DNA of 64,000 nucleotides from Madurella fahalii (taxonomy: Eukaryota > Ascomycota > Sordariomycetes > Sordariales). Under the pieces are notes generated by a model, which was given only the letters and a program-made list of their open reading frames with translations, did no database searches and was not told the DNA's origin. Of this stretch, positions 10,709 to 21,279 are shown one piece after another. The stretch lies in NCBI GenBank assembly GCA_029876055.1, contig CM056875.1, positions 5,729,001-5,793,000 of the forward strand. The letters run 5' to 3'. The translations under genes and the position numbers were made by a program. Position 1 is the stretch's first letter. Each line of letters starts with the position of its first letter.

Positions 10709-12702
10709 GCTTCCGACAAAGAGCACTCCAACCCTAATCGTATTTTACTTTACATGAACAAACTCAAATTCGCTAATACTATCTGGGCTGAATATTTACA
10801 CACTTTGGCATGGTAGCACACTTCAGTTCCGTCCTTTGTTTAGCGCCTAAGCAAGCGCAAATTCACTAGACAATTAGATATAGCAATTCGTTGTAAATTT
10901 GCAGCTATCCCTCCTATACTATGTGCTACTGCGCGCCTCCGTCTGATAGTATTCAATATGTCCGGATTGGTTAAATCATCAATGTGGCCGGATCACAGAC
11001 GAACCGCTTTCCACTTAGATAAACGAATTTCGATAAGATAATCCCCACCTTACTGAATTCTAGATGCCTATTAGTATCTAGGAATGGTAATCTCGTTATA
11101 CCGTTGGCTACCTCTTGCAGCCTTGGTCTACACTGCGTAGAGCAAAGGTTTACCATCGAGGACACTATCACGGCGTCCTATTCGTCCGTAATATGCATGC
11201 CGAACTCGCAGGCCAGTGTGTTGGCTGCGCCCTTCTCTCCGGGAATGTTCCATCCAATCCCGCTCCGACCTCTTTCGCCATGGAAATCATCACCGCCCTA
11301 CCGCTCCGCTGACGCACCCGGCTAGGAGAGATAGACGGAGAAGTTCACAGTTAACGCAGCAGAGGCTACTCATTAGTAGCCGGACAGTCCCTGAAATAGG
11401 AAATTACGTACTACACAAGGGCAATCTGTAGATAACAGTTGGAACATCTGTGGCACCACTAACACTCGAAGCTATCCAAGGTAGGAGAAGTTCCCTTTAT
11501 TATTGTATATTGACAGGGAAGAGGGTTACATAAGGCATGGACTTACCGCCTTTTGAAATTAACGAGCTTTACAACGTAGCTATAAACAGTAGATGTGGAC
11601 TCTCTAGTGGTATGTATTGGCGATAATATCAGTTACGGTATTAGTGATGTAAACATTGGGAGACTAGGTAGAGAAACAGATCACCTCGGCGTTGCGAAGC
11701 GGAAAGTGGTACTATTACGTTATATTGAAATAACGAGGAGAATTGAGTGACATGTCGTGACTAGTTTCACACTTCTATGATTTCGCCTCTTTAATGGGTT
11801 AGGAGATCCTAGGAGAGACGGTAGAGACAGGAATAATTAAAATCTATCTACCAACTAGCTCATCTATTTTGGGATGGTTAGTCTAGTTTCTTGTGTAGCT
11901 TGTTGCTCTTTAGGTATGTAGCTTCAAAAGGGAGTGGTTGAGAATCATTGGCGCAGAAGTTTGGAGAGTAACTAAGAGGCTAGAACGCACCGGCTGGGGC
12001 TCCCTAGTGCCCCTGTGAGATGAAAATCTGGAATCTGAGGATAGGGAGCCTTTCGATTGGGAGAGAGGAGTGGGGGGAAGAGCGAGAGAGAGAGGGACTC
12101 AAGCCTCTAGTCCTAGCAGGCTTCGGAATGAAGACGTTCGAGACGACGGAAGTTGCAGCTCTCCCGACGTCAATGTTAATGCAGCATAGTGCTTTCCATC
12201 TTGTAGCGAGGGGAGGACGAGTGGGCCTTGCTTTCAAAGCATCATGTCTCTTATTGCTTGTCCCTCTTTGTCATCGACTTCTCCGGTCTTCGGCCTGTCA
12301 CAACTGCTTATTTCGGTTCGCCGAAGAGGAGTCTGACGTACTAGTGATAAACGGTTGAATAGGAAGAGATTTTCAACGGCCATATTGAGAGACATAGTGT
12401 ATGGGCCAGCTCTCACAGGGTCGTCACCACCGAGTATCTGCCAAGCGCCTGTCTGTTCCGCGGGCCGAATAGGTCATACCAAGTTTCATTCTGCCGGTTG
12501 ATAGCTGCTGATTGGGGGGTTTGCAGAACTATCGGATCAACGCAGCTGCTCTGTCTAAGAATGGGCGTCTTGGATGGTAGCGATGGTGAACAGGCGTTGC
12601 TGACTCCGCCCAGCACACATGGCAGAGAACTCTGGCGCGGCCGTCCGATGGGACTATGTGGGAGTGCAACTTCCAGTAATTATCATCAATTACCATGTCA
12701 CC
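10709..12702. other. AT-rich gene-free stretch
   Basis: About 2 kb. From roughly 10740 to 11990 the sequence is visibly AT- and TpA-rich compared with the surrounding genes and has many stops in all frames, as expected of old repeat or RIP-decayed sequence. From 12000 to 12700 composition returns to normal; this is downstream of the convergent methyltransferase gene. No terminal repeats or transposase motifs found by eye. Confidence 0.55.
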
Positions 12703-14487
12703 CTATCTCTTGATGCCAACTACTACAAGGTTCCGTGGGCTCTCGCGGTAGTCGAAAACCGTCTCGACCCAGCAGTCGCGGACGATGTCGGGATGCTCGC
12801 GGAGAAACAGCCAACGGTCCGTCACGATCAGGGACTCAACAACGCAGGCACTGAAAGCCATCAAGCTCCAGACAGCGCTGAGCTCTCGCTTCCGGTCGCG
12901 GAATGCCTCTTCGTACATTGCAATCTCCTCATCAGTGATGTCGCCCATCTTCTCCTTGATCGTTTGGCTGTATTGGCTGAAATCCAAGTTGGTGGTCAAT
13001 TTTGTTATCGCCCCACGCACATAGGCACCAAACGACTTGTAGCACTGCTTGCGCAGCGATCCGATGATGACTGGGTTGGTGCTCGAGTTGAAGGGGCTAT
13101 CCGCGTCAGTCTCTTGGCCATGATAGACTCGCGAGATGACACCCTTATCCAAGAATATCTTCTGGAGGACAGCGCGGTAGAAGTGGCGGGTAAAGAAGGC
13201 GTCACTCTCCTCGTCGGTCCAGTTTTGCGGCGCCTGGCATGCCATCATACGGGCGGTGATGTTGAGTCGGATGCCCTCCTTGCCGTACGTGGAAAGCCGC
13301 TCACTCATCGGAAAACCTTGGGGATCGCGCCGCTCGGACTCGCGGGCCACCCGTGCATTGACGGGTTGCAGGCTTGGTCGACTGAAAGGGGGCTTGTATG
13401 TCGGAGGGCCCAGCTTCTCGGTCAGAAGATTGTAGCAGCAACCCACGATGGCGACGGCCTGAATGCAGGGATTCAAAATCATGGAACGGATGCCGTAATG
13501 GGACAAGTTCCCACACGAATGTATTGATATCGCCATCATACGAAGGTCTTCTTCTCGGACTCGATCCTCGTGACCGCGCAACTGCGAGAGGACGCCCGTA
13601 AGGTCGGCGTGCTCTAAGCGGCCCACAACGTACTCAATGGTACCCTTTCCCTCCTCGACCGTGTATGTGGCCTGGAGCTCCTTTCTAGACCGGAGATCGA
13701 TCGTGGCGATCTCGTCGTCAGTCACGCTGAGCTCCCTTGCGGCGCGCTTCAAGGCTTCCTCGTCGTTGTGTTGAGAGGGATCTACGGCCTCGAGAATGCG
13801 ATGGTAAAGCTTCTTGTTGCGCACGCGCTTCTCCCTCTCAGCCAGGCCGGAGAGTATATCGAGATCCTTGGCACCCGCCATGTTGGCCTCCTTGCTCTCA
13901 ACGGCAACGATATGCTTGTTGTAGGGCGGGCTGGCAAGGGTCCGCCCGAGATAGTTCTGACCGCTCCCAAAGTCTACAAAGTGAGTGAGGCCCTTGCCCG
14001 TGACACGGCCCACATCTTCGGAGAGCCTGTCGATGTAGCCGGCAAAGTGGGTGACCTCGTGGACCTTTTTGGTCTTCATCCCCAGCGCCACTGGCCTGGG
14101 CAGAACGGGCAGCTTCGGTCTGCTCGGGCGGAAAGACCGTTGAAGAGAAAACCTCCGGATGTCCTTGACATACTGCAGCAGCGACTCGGGAGGTGTGCCC
14201 GCACTGCTGCAGGAAGGAACAGAAGGCAGGTCGTCCCGCATCAAGAAATCCAGAAGAGCCATTGGCTCGGTCTGCAAGAGGTAGTCCTGCCATTCCTTGG
14301 GCACGGCTGAGACAAACAGGCCCGGTTCGGTGGTGAAAAAGTCGAGAATGTGGACGCCGCCGCAGAGAAACCGGAAGAGGTCCGAGTTCGCCGCAAAGTG
14401 CAGTAGGCCGTCTACATACTCCTCTGTCGAGGAAAACTCGTCCGAGTGCGGAAGCGGCCGTTCCGGCCTCGTCTCAAAGTGCTTCAT
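12703..14487 (-). CDS. METTL25-like methyltransferase
   Basis: Single-exon, 594 residues. A Rossmann-type SAM-binding motif lies at about 168-182 (THFVDFGSGQNYLGR), with the acidic residue of the next strand in HIVAVESKEANM. The conserved block SIHSCGNLSHYGIRSM and the Cys-rich IVGCCYNLLTEKLG follow, all characteristic of the Methyltransf_32/METTL25-RRNAD1 group. The predicted role is SAM-dependent methylation; the substrate in fungi is not known to me. The start ATG at 14487 gives MKHFETRPERPLPHSDEF. The gene is divergent from the F-box gene at 14789, so they share about 300 nt of upstream DNA. Confidence 0.83.
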   Translation of the reverse strand: MKHFETRPERPLPHSDEFSSTEEYVDGLLHFAANSDLFRFLCGGVHILDFFTTEPGLFVSAVPKEWQDYLLQTEPMALLDFLMRDDLPSVPSCSSAGTPPESLLQYVKDIRRFSLQRSFRPSRPKLPVLPRPVALGMKTKKVHEVTHFAGYIDRLSEDVGRVTGKGLTHFVDFGSGQNYLGRTLASPPYNKHIVAVESKEANMAGAKDLDILSGLAEREKRVRNKKLYHRILEAVDPSQHNDEEALKRAARELSVTDDEIATIDLRSRKELQATYTVEEGKGTIEYVVGRLEHADLTGVLSQLRGHEDRVREEDLRMMAISIHSCGNLSHYGIRSMILNPCIQAVAIVGCCYNLLTEKLGPPTYKPPFSRPSLQPVNARVARESERRDPQGFPMSERLSTYGKEGIRLNITARMMACQAPQNWTDEESDAFFTRHFYRAVLQKIFLDKGVISRVYHGQETDADSPFNSSTNPVIIGSLRKQCYKSFGAYVRGAITKLTTNLDFSQYSQTIKEKMGDITDEEIAMYEEAFRDRKRELSAVWSLMAFSACVVESLIVTDRWLFLREHPDIVRDCWVETVFDYRESPRNLVVVGIKR

Positions 14488-14788
14488 AATTTGACGCCGG
14501 CATGACGGGTTGTCACGTCGTATAGTCTGTGACTACTTAGGCACCTGCATCAGAAATTCCTGGGTCGTGAGCCGAGCATCGTCGTTTTCTGGTTCCTCCA
14601 TCCGTCCCACGTGGTCTGGCCGCCTGCACCCAATCAGAAGCCTGCCTCAGCGCCCCACGTTGTTCTTCGGAGGAGCTCAGGAAACATACAAACGCGACTT
14701 AGCGGCCCGGCATAGACATCGTCACTGGCCAACGACACCTACTGAGTCCCACGCCGCTTTCACTCAAGGGTACTGATAAGCGTCGAAA

Positions 14789-15839
14789 ATGGATGCCCTT
14801 ATGCCTCGCGGATATCACTCCGCCGCCGAATACCGTTTCCGCAAGGAACAGGCCGACGCCATTGCTCGAGTTACCGCCTACCATCGCAAAGACTATAGTC
14901 TCCGTGATATGGTTCTCACCTCGCGAACACGTCGGTATTCGCCCGTCGATAGCAACACCCTTCCGGCGGGCTTCCAGTACCGGACTCGGCTCCCTCGATC
15001 AGCTACCCCTCGAGCTCTTACACGACGTGTTGTTACGTCTGGACATGCATTCTCTATTCATCTTCCGACAAACGAATCTCAGATCGAGACAGACGGTAGA
15101 CTCTCTCAGGCAATATCAGATGGTGGTCTCGCATGGACTGAACCTTCTCTGCGCCTTGTTACGAACACGACTTGCCACCGGCATTTCTCTATTCGATTTT
15201 TATGACGCACTATGTCTCAAGGCTTGTACTCTTTGCGGCGAATTCGGCGGATTTATATCTCTCCTAACCTGGAATCGATGCTTTTTTACATGCCTCCAAG
15301 ACGCTCCAGAAACACAGGTGCAAACGCTTGCCGCTGTCCGGAAGCAATTCCGCTTAACCAAGGCCGAATTAAACCAACTAAAGTCATTCAAGACTCTGCC
15401 TGGAATATATTCAATGGATGAATCCGTATACAAATCCCGCGTTACGGTCGTTTCCATTCATCAGGCCGAATTGGTTTTCGGACAGCAACCGCATGTACTA
15501 TCACAGGTACAACCAGCGAACAGGGGACGAAATCAAAAATTCAACTTTATGGGGTCGTGCGCACTTCCCTATTATGATAGACGAACCGGCAGAGTCGAAC
15601 ACGGAATGTCGTGTGCTGGGTGTCAGCTTGCTCTCGAAAAAGACATCATCGGCTCTAGGTGCGAGAAATGGGCATTTGAGGCTCGCGACAAGGTATACGC
15701 GCAAGATGCCTTTTTGGAACATTTTCGATGGTGCGAACAGGCCCAACTCCTGTGGAAATCGAGTGACGAAGGTAACAAACGGCCCGCCGAGCTACCGGAG
15801 GCTGTTCGGAGACGAGGCTTCCTTAACGATGGAGAATGA
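14789..15839 (+). pseudogene. F-box protein gene with an apparent frameshift near the F-box
   Basis: The main open frame carries an F-box at about 15010 (LGSLDQLPLELLHDVLLRLDMHSLF broken by no stop) and a long conserved tail: ACTLCGEFGGFISLL, ETQVQTLAAVRKQF, FNFMGSCALPYYDRRTG, HGMSCAGCQLALEKDI, FLEHFRWCEQAQLLW. This is typical of an expanded Sordariomycete F-box family; F-box proteins are SCF ubiquitin-ligase adaptors. The natural N terminus seems to lie in a different frame: ATG 14789 reads MDALMPRGYHSAAEYRFRKE and runs through LPAGFQYRT. It meets the F-box frame only with a one-base shift near 14985-14995. Using ATG 14793 in the F-box frame gives a full open frame, but with an N terminus that looks less coding-like. 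So this is either a recent pseudogene, an assembly base error, or a gene with an unusual N terminus. Confidence 0.65.
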
Positions 15840-17718
15840 CAAGGGTGTGGAAATTGTCCGCCAATGTAAGTATTATTCGGCCAGGCTGTCTACAAAGTGT
15901 CCAAGTAGAAAGCACCAGAAAGCGGACAAATTTCCAGACTTGCCAGCATACAACTTACCATGCCAATGCAGCTCCACAGTTCGCAAGCCGTGCTTTACTC
16001 TTCCACAACGTCTCCATTTCGGTCCATGTATTTCACTGGCGCGTCTGGCTTGACCAAGTGCCTTGAACAGTAGTTAGTCGAATTCTTGTCCCATACTTCC
16101 CTAACAGAACTGCATTAGACGTTGGTTCCCTGGCGCTCCGGGCACTCAATGAACTCCATCTCCACCCTGCGGCCGTATGTATATTTGATATACTTGGACG
16201 TACATACTTATTTCTTGACTAACGGGATATCACAAATTAGGCCAGGCTCCGATATAGGGAAAGACTACCTCCTTACGATTTAGATATTCGAATGACGCAT
16301 ACACGTTTGCCGATCATGAATACGTAGTATCACGGTCGAGATCAGGGTTTCCTCGACCCCCTAAGGCCGCCTCACTGTTTTCTCCCACAACCTTCTTTCT
16401 TTTCCGCCTCGCGTACCTTACTCTTTCTACTAGTCTCTGACGTACAGTCTCACTCCTTCGGCTAGGCGGCTAAAGGGGAAGGGGGGGCGTGGCTAGTGGG
16501 GGTCGTCGTAGCTCCGAGCGTTATAGAGTGCAGGTCTCCAAAGTTGAATGTCTTCAGAATGAGTCTGAAAACATTGTAAACATTCTGGCCTGCCTTTCAT
16601 ATAATTCTGTGCCGTACGGAGAAAAAAAGAAATCAACATTCTCAAACGCCAATTGTCGGTCTACCAAAGAACTTGATATTATATGTTAAGTACAGAACTT
16701 GCTGTTTTGGCCGCCGAATTTGGCAGGGCAGTACCCCCATTTTCAGGTGTCTCGCCTTTGCGGGGCGCTGGGGTCGCAGCCAGGTACTTGGCACCTCACC
16801 ATCCACGACCGCACCTTGCTTCGCCCTCCAATGAGTGTCCGGTCCTGGACAGTTGGTTTCGAGAAAGCAGTCGTTCCCACAAACTAAGAAACCGTTTCCT
16901 TCAACCTAGTATCCACTTTTGGCTCCTCGGCAAGGCGGCGCAACAAGATAAAATATGGCACTCCCCGCACTCTTTGTCGTCCCCGGCTTGTTGACCATCG
17001 TTATCGGAGTCGGTAGCCCTTGACGCTTAACGCCATCGCCACCAGCACGTCGCCCGCCGTTGGCCGCTTGCTGTAGACCGGCAGCACAATACGGATTTCT
17101 CCGGCGCTTTATATAGCGAGAAGCCACGAGGTAGATTGCGAAACGGATTCTTAGAGGCCCTTATAGTCGAGCAGCGTATAGCTCTCTACAAGCCGCTCGA
17201 GGATACTCAATTCCTTATACCCGACTATACCGACAAAACCAAGATTAATATCGCTATTATACTACAGAAATGGAAGAGGTAAACAGGTTGCCTCTCTCCG
17301 GTTCCATCTTTATTTTGGCTAACTGATCTAGAGGTACTACGAATTCGCTAAATTAGAGGGAACCTAGCGAGACTGATCTAAAATAGTCTCAGATGCTCAG
17401 ACTTGCTGGGCGTGAGGTACCGCTAGTACCTGACGACTCAATTTTATAAACCCACTTCAACAAGCCAATAGATCGCATAGACACAACTCATGCCGGCTGA
17501 GGCAATATCTAGGACCCACACTCTACAACACTTGGGCCACAACGCCCTACCCCCCCCCCCCCCCCCCCCCCAATATCTAAGCCGGAACAAGGGCTGTGTG
17601 CCAGAGACTAAGGTATTCTCCCGTACCTTGCCACCAGGAGGCGCCTACGCCCCACTCTGCACCACTCGCCTTGGTCAACGCGAACTGTATATTCAATCTC
17701 GACTACCTAGGATCCAGT
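15840..17718. other. Gene-free stretch with decayed sequence and a poly-C run
   Basis: Nothing I can name. Around 17141-17283 an open plus-strand frame ending KINIAIILQKWKR* looks protein-like (fragment RNGFLEALIVEQRIALYKPL) and may be a remnant of a mobile element or gene, but it has no family motif I recognise. A 22-nt run of C lies at 17550-17571. Confidence 0.45.
17550..17571 (+). repeat. Homopolymer (C)22
   Basis: Uninterrupted run of 22 cytosines in the intergenic region just downstream of the BTB gene. Length is uncertain because such runs are error-prone in sequencing. Confidence 0.9.
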
Positions 17719-18391
17719 TTAGAACTTGCGATGTCGGCGCAGGTATATAACAAGATCATACGTCAAAGCTCCCAACCCCTTAACCACATCTCGCACCTCC
17801 TTCTTGTCCAACCATGGAGATTTCCGATAAAGCGTTTCCACAACGACATCTCTCAGGCCTCTGTCATCTTCAATAGTAGATGTATATACCTCACACGTTG
17901 CCTGAAGGAAATCATCGATGTTCAAGGATTCAGTAGCCGCCGCCTTGAATTGTCGAACCGCGACAGCCTTCAGTCCGTGGATCAGGTACTTCTCTGCTAA
18001 GGCGTAGACCTTTGCATGAGTGAGAAGGACGCCCCCGATCTGCTCATTGACGTCGGTTCCATCTCCGTCGATTTCTGGCTGAGCGGAATGACTCAACTGT
18101 ACGTCGTAGTCAAAATGGTATAAATAATATACCATTATATGGACAAGCCGAGGATCATCATCTGGGAGGTGAATCTTGCCTTCCTGTGTCTCCTAGACAA
18201 GTAATGTTAGTTGAGAGTTGTTATAGGCGTGTGGACTACTAATTAGTACTGACCTTCAAGCCTGCGCGGCAAGCTATAGAGAAGAACTCGGACTGCGCAC
18301 ATACGATGGCCCTATATACACGGTATTCATGTCCTCCACAGGATATCACGAGGTCCGAGTACTCCCCGCTGGAGTAGAGCCTAGCCGGAGA
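17719..18391 (-). pseudogene. BTB/POZ-domain protein, no visible start (possibly broken)
   Basis: Two exons join cleanly. The upstream exon runs to 18254 and reads RLYSSGEYSDLVISCGGHEY, VYRAIVCAQSEFF, SIACRAGLK. A 61-nt intron (GTCAGT to CTAG) follows. The second exon (18192-17719) reads ETQEGKIHLPDDDPRLVHIM, YYLYHFDYD, then a helical BACK-like tail ending at the stop. This is a common fungal BTB protein type, a dimerisation or Cul3-adaptor fold. The upstream exon has no in-frame ATG after a TAA at 18394-18392. An ATG at about 18405 reads MLAIISG and then stops, but would join the BTB frame with a one-base shift. Either a further 5' exon exists (an AG at 18382-18381 could be its acceptor) or the gene is frameshifted. 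It sits beside two other broken genes. Confidence 0.6.
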
Positions 18392-18484
18392 TTATTGCCA
18401 GCATCTGCAGGTTCAAAAGACGGAGGAACGATGAATACGAAATGATCATACCCTTTTAGAGAGCCTATCAGGTCTTTATAGGGC

Positions 18485-18691
18485 TCATCGCCGGTTGTAT
18501 AGCAGGCTGCTAGAGCCGGCGGGGCTTCGTCCAAAAATGACATTTCCGGACTTGATGTTATTTTCTGTGTATATCGGTATCCAGGAACTGTAGTTCTTCT
18601 GGTCGAAGGCATTCCGGCTCGGGTCCTGACGGTGCTGCCGAATCGCTGCTGCCCTTTCAAACTCGCGATTGCACTTGGTATAGTAATGCAT
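18485..18691 (-). pseudogene. Possible decayed C2H2-like fragment
   Basis: Short open frame with KCNREFERAAAIRQHRQDPS, which looks like a C2H2 finger in which the first zinc-binding Cys is missing (YYTKC). No intact flanking gene could be assembled. Listed only as a weak relic; it may be chance. Confidence 0.25.
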
Positions 18692-19059
18692 CTAGTCCGG
18701 CCTAGGGAATGCCTCAAATCTTCATTAGGTCCCTTCCGCTGTCACGGCCATTCTGTGGTCGTCTCTTGTTGTTGCGGCCCGACCCAGCCCAACCGCTATC
18801 GGGCGGCGTGGGTTGCTCCACGCTACGCCCGGCGTTCAAAGCTTCCAAGCTCCAGATACAGCTCCCGCACATAATTGGCAAACGGCGCCAGGGACCGAAA
18901 TCTTCCATCCGCGCTACGGGGAAATGGAGAATTTGACATCGTTGACGTCGCAGTTCACTTCTGTTGACTTCGATTCTTGAGAAGAATTCTGCCGGTTTAT
19001 CGTCATCGTGCCCAATACGCCTGAACCCGGCGGAACGTCTAGGTCACCCAAGCACCCTG

Positions 19060-19724
19060 AGCCCGCAACCAATACCCCGGCTTGTCTCCAGGTTGGCGGG
19101 CGCCACTTGCCTACAACAAAAAGATATCTTGACGGAGGAGAGCGGGTTCTTTGCGTCACTTCCTTCCGGTCGGTGGGATAACGCTCTCGAGGACGGCTTC
19201 ATATTTCACCGACGCCGAACCTACCCTGTTCGAACATATTTTACGCTATCTCCGCCGTAGCGTTCTTCCCCGGTTCTCCGACATGGCAAAGGGACACGAC
19301 AACCATCTCTACCTCTGCTCCGGGAGAAAGCGTGGTACTTGCAGCTTCCTCGCCTTGAGGACTGGCCTAGAAAAAAGCGTTATCTCGACGCTGTGCAGGT
19401 AACGAACATAGCCGAGCTATACGATGACGACGAATCCGCTTGGCAGCAATCTGTAGTACCTGTGGACATGATATCGGAGTATTACCCACGGCTGGGAACC
19501 AAAATGTTTTGTGTCTGCCCTTGGGTTTGTTCCAGGACAGGGAAAGGCCGCAAGCCTGTGGGCGCCGTTGCGAGGCTACTCTGGATGAGGACGATAATCG
19601 TTCTGAGGAGGAGTCGTGCGTGCGGATGCTTGTCATCGCGAGGGAAGTGACTTTTAAGTTTGGAGTCTGCGTGACTCGGGATGGTTACAGAGGAGGAAAA
19701 GGCAGTACTGATTGGGGGATCTGA
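19060..19724 (+). pseudogene. T1/BTB (KCTD-like) domain gene relic with several frameshifts
   Basis: Consecutive protein-like blocks in changing plus-strand frames make one continuous T1-type BTB protein: CLQVGGRHLPTTK (about 19083), KDILTEESGFFASLPSGRWD (about 19122), SYFTDAEPTLFEHILRYLRR (about 19198), LPRLEDWPRKKRYLDAVQVT (about 19345), and QACGRRCEATLDEDDNRSEE (about 19549), ending at a stop at 19722-19724. At least three, probably four, frame changes are needed and none lies at a plausible intron. The order and spacing match a single ancestral gene (LQVGG.HF, first beta strand; FEHILRYLR, third helix). It is therefore a dead copy, not a split gene. Confidence 0.72.
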
Positions 19725-21279
19725 TCAGACCGCGGCTAGGCACTGTGAGCGAGACTTGAATGTGACCATACTAAATCACATCACATGTGACGCACGGCGC
19801 TGAGGTCCCGCCAGGGGTGACATGGGTGTGGGCAGCAGGTCTGGGCTTCTGTGGGGTGCCGCTATCATCATCGACTTCGACTCGTGCCGGCGACAGGGCG
19901 AGCCTATGCGTATGAAGGGCCCGACGCCAGCATGGGGGCCCTACACCGAGTATGCGAACCGGGAGAGCGATGTGAGGGACTTTGATCAGATAGAGCGGTA
20001 TTTACCTGGATAGGTAGATAGATGGCGGGCTAGCTACAGGCAGTGATAATACCTACTCATTGCTCGACCTTGTTCTTAATAAAGGGTCGATTAAAGGAAT
20101 CATCCTAGCGATCATCGCTCTGATAACAGTCGTCCCCTCCTGCTCACGAGCCCGAGCAAGGGAAGATTGGGCTCCGGCCCCCGCAGTTCCTTCCTAGCCC
20201 GGAGGCGGCTGATCCCCGAGCGTTAGCCGCCGGCGCTCCACGCCGTTGGCCGAGCCCCGACACGACGAGTTCAAAATGCCCCAAAACAGAACGGCCCCTG
20301 TGTTCTTGGTCTTGCCTACCACACTCTAGGGCCTTGACGACCGCACGGATAGTACAAACTTCATCCATCTGGTCCGAGTCAAGCTGTGTCCGCTCAGCTA
20401 GCACCTTCTCGACCTATCTCACTATTCTCCCTATTGCCGCCGCGGCATCCGGACTCGTTTGAATGGTAACTGCCCAGATCTGCCAATCCGTGCTCTTATC
20501 AGGTATGCGAAGCTGGCGCAGGTACAACATCAGTACGCAAAACACAGCGGCCCGTGAGCCTTCGGTCCGCCGTGACCAGTGTGTGTGTGCATGCAGCATG
20601 GATACCAGCTCACCCTCGCGGCAACGCCCAGTCAATTGTTATGCGCGCCTTGAGGTCTCACTCGCGGCGCCACAGTTCCGTTAGGCATTCATGGTAAGGC
20701 GAGAACGAAGTCGCAAGCAGTAGTCATCAGGCAATAAATACACCCGGGAATGGAAATCCTATCTATCCGTCCACCAACTTCTAGCCTTTCCCCCCCTTTG
20801 CTACCCCACTGAACAAGGTGTCTGGAGTGACCGCTTGCCACTCGGCGATACTCAACTGGCTGTCCCGTTCGCCCGCAGAAGCGGAGCAGGCACCTCAGGT
20901 TTCCTACACCTGGGGAAAGCCCGGTCGCCTCAGAAAGTGGTAGGGTATCAAAGTCGAGATTTGACGGCAATTGATTGGTTGATGGCAGAGCAGATGTTCT
21001 TAAAATGCTTGGGCATCCATACGTCGTATATGTTCTTCGTAAATCGATTAGTACCGTCGGCAGTCTGCGGCTCGCACCGGACAAATGCAGACGACCCCTT
21101 TCGCCACCTTGCCGGTGCCAATTCGCACAATCACCATGGGCTGCATTCTTGGGGGCAAAGACATTGCTGCCGGAACTAAAGAATTCGATGCACTCTACGC
21201 CAAAGTCAACAACCAGTACATGTACCATCTCTTGTACTCTGATAAGCTCGTGCCCTACATGGTTACAGACCCTCTCCAA
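19725..21279. other. Gene-free decayed stretch
   Basis: Only short frames in both strands. Protein-like text directly before 21280 (about 20975-21280, for example GCILGGKDIAAGTKEFDALY in one frame) may be the N-terminal part of the D123-like relic that follows, but I cannot join it. Nothing else recognised. Confidence 0.4.

Noticed and set aside
11240..11312. Fragment TSFAMEIITALPLR resembling the start of a phosphorylase-type NLR effector domain
   Set aside because: Only about 14 residues match the remembered AIICALPLE-like motif and the sequence ends in a stop with nothing similar after it.
12619..13527. 302-codon plus-strand frame opposite the METTL25-like gene
   Set aside because: No domain; it is the complement of a well-supported coding sequence.
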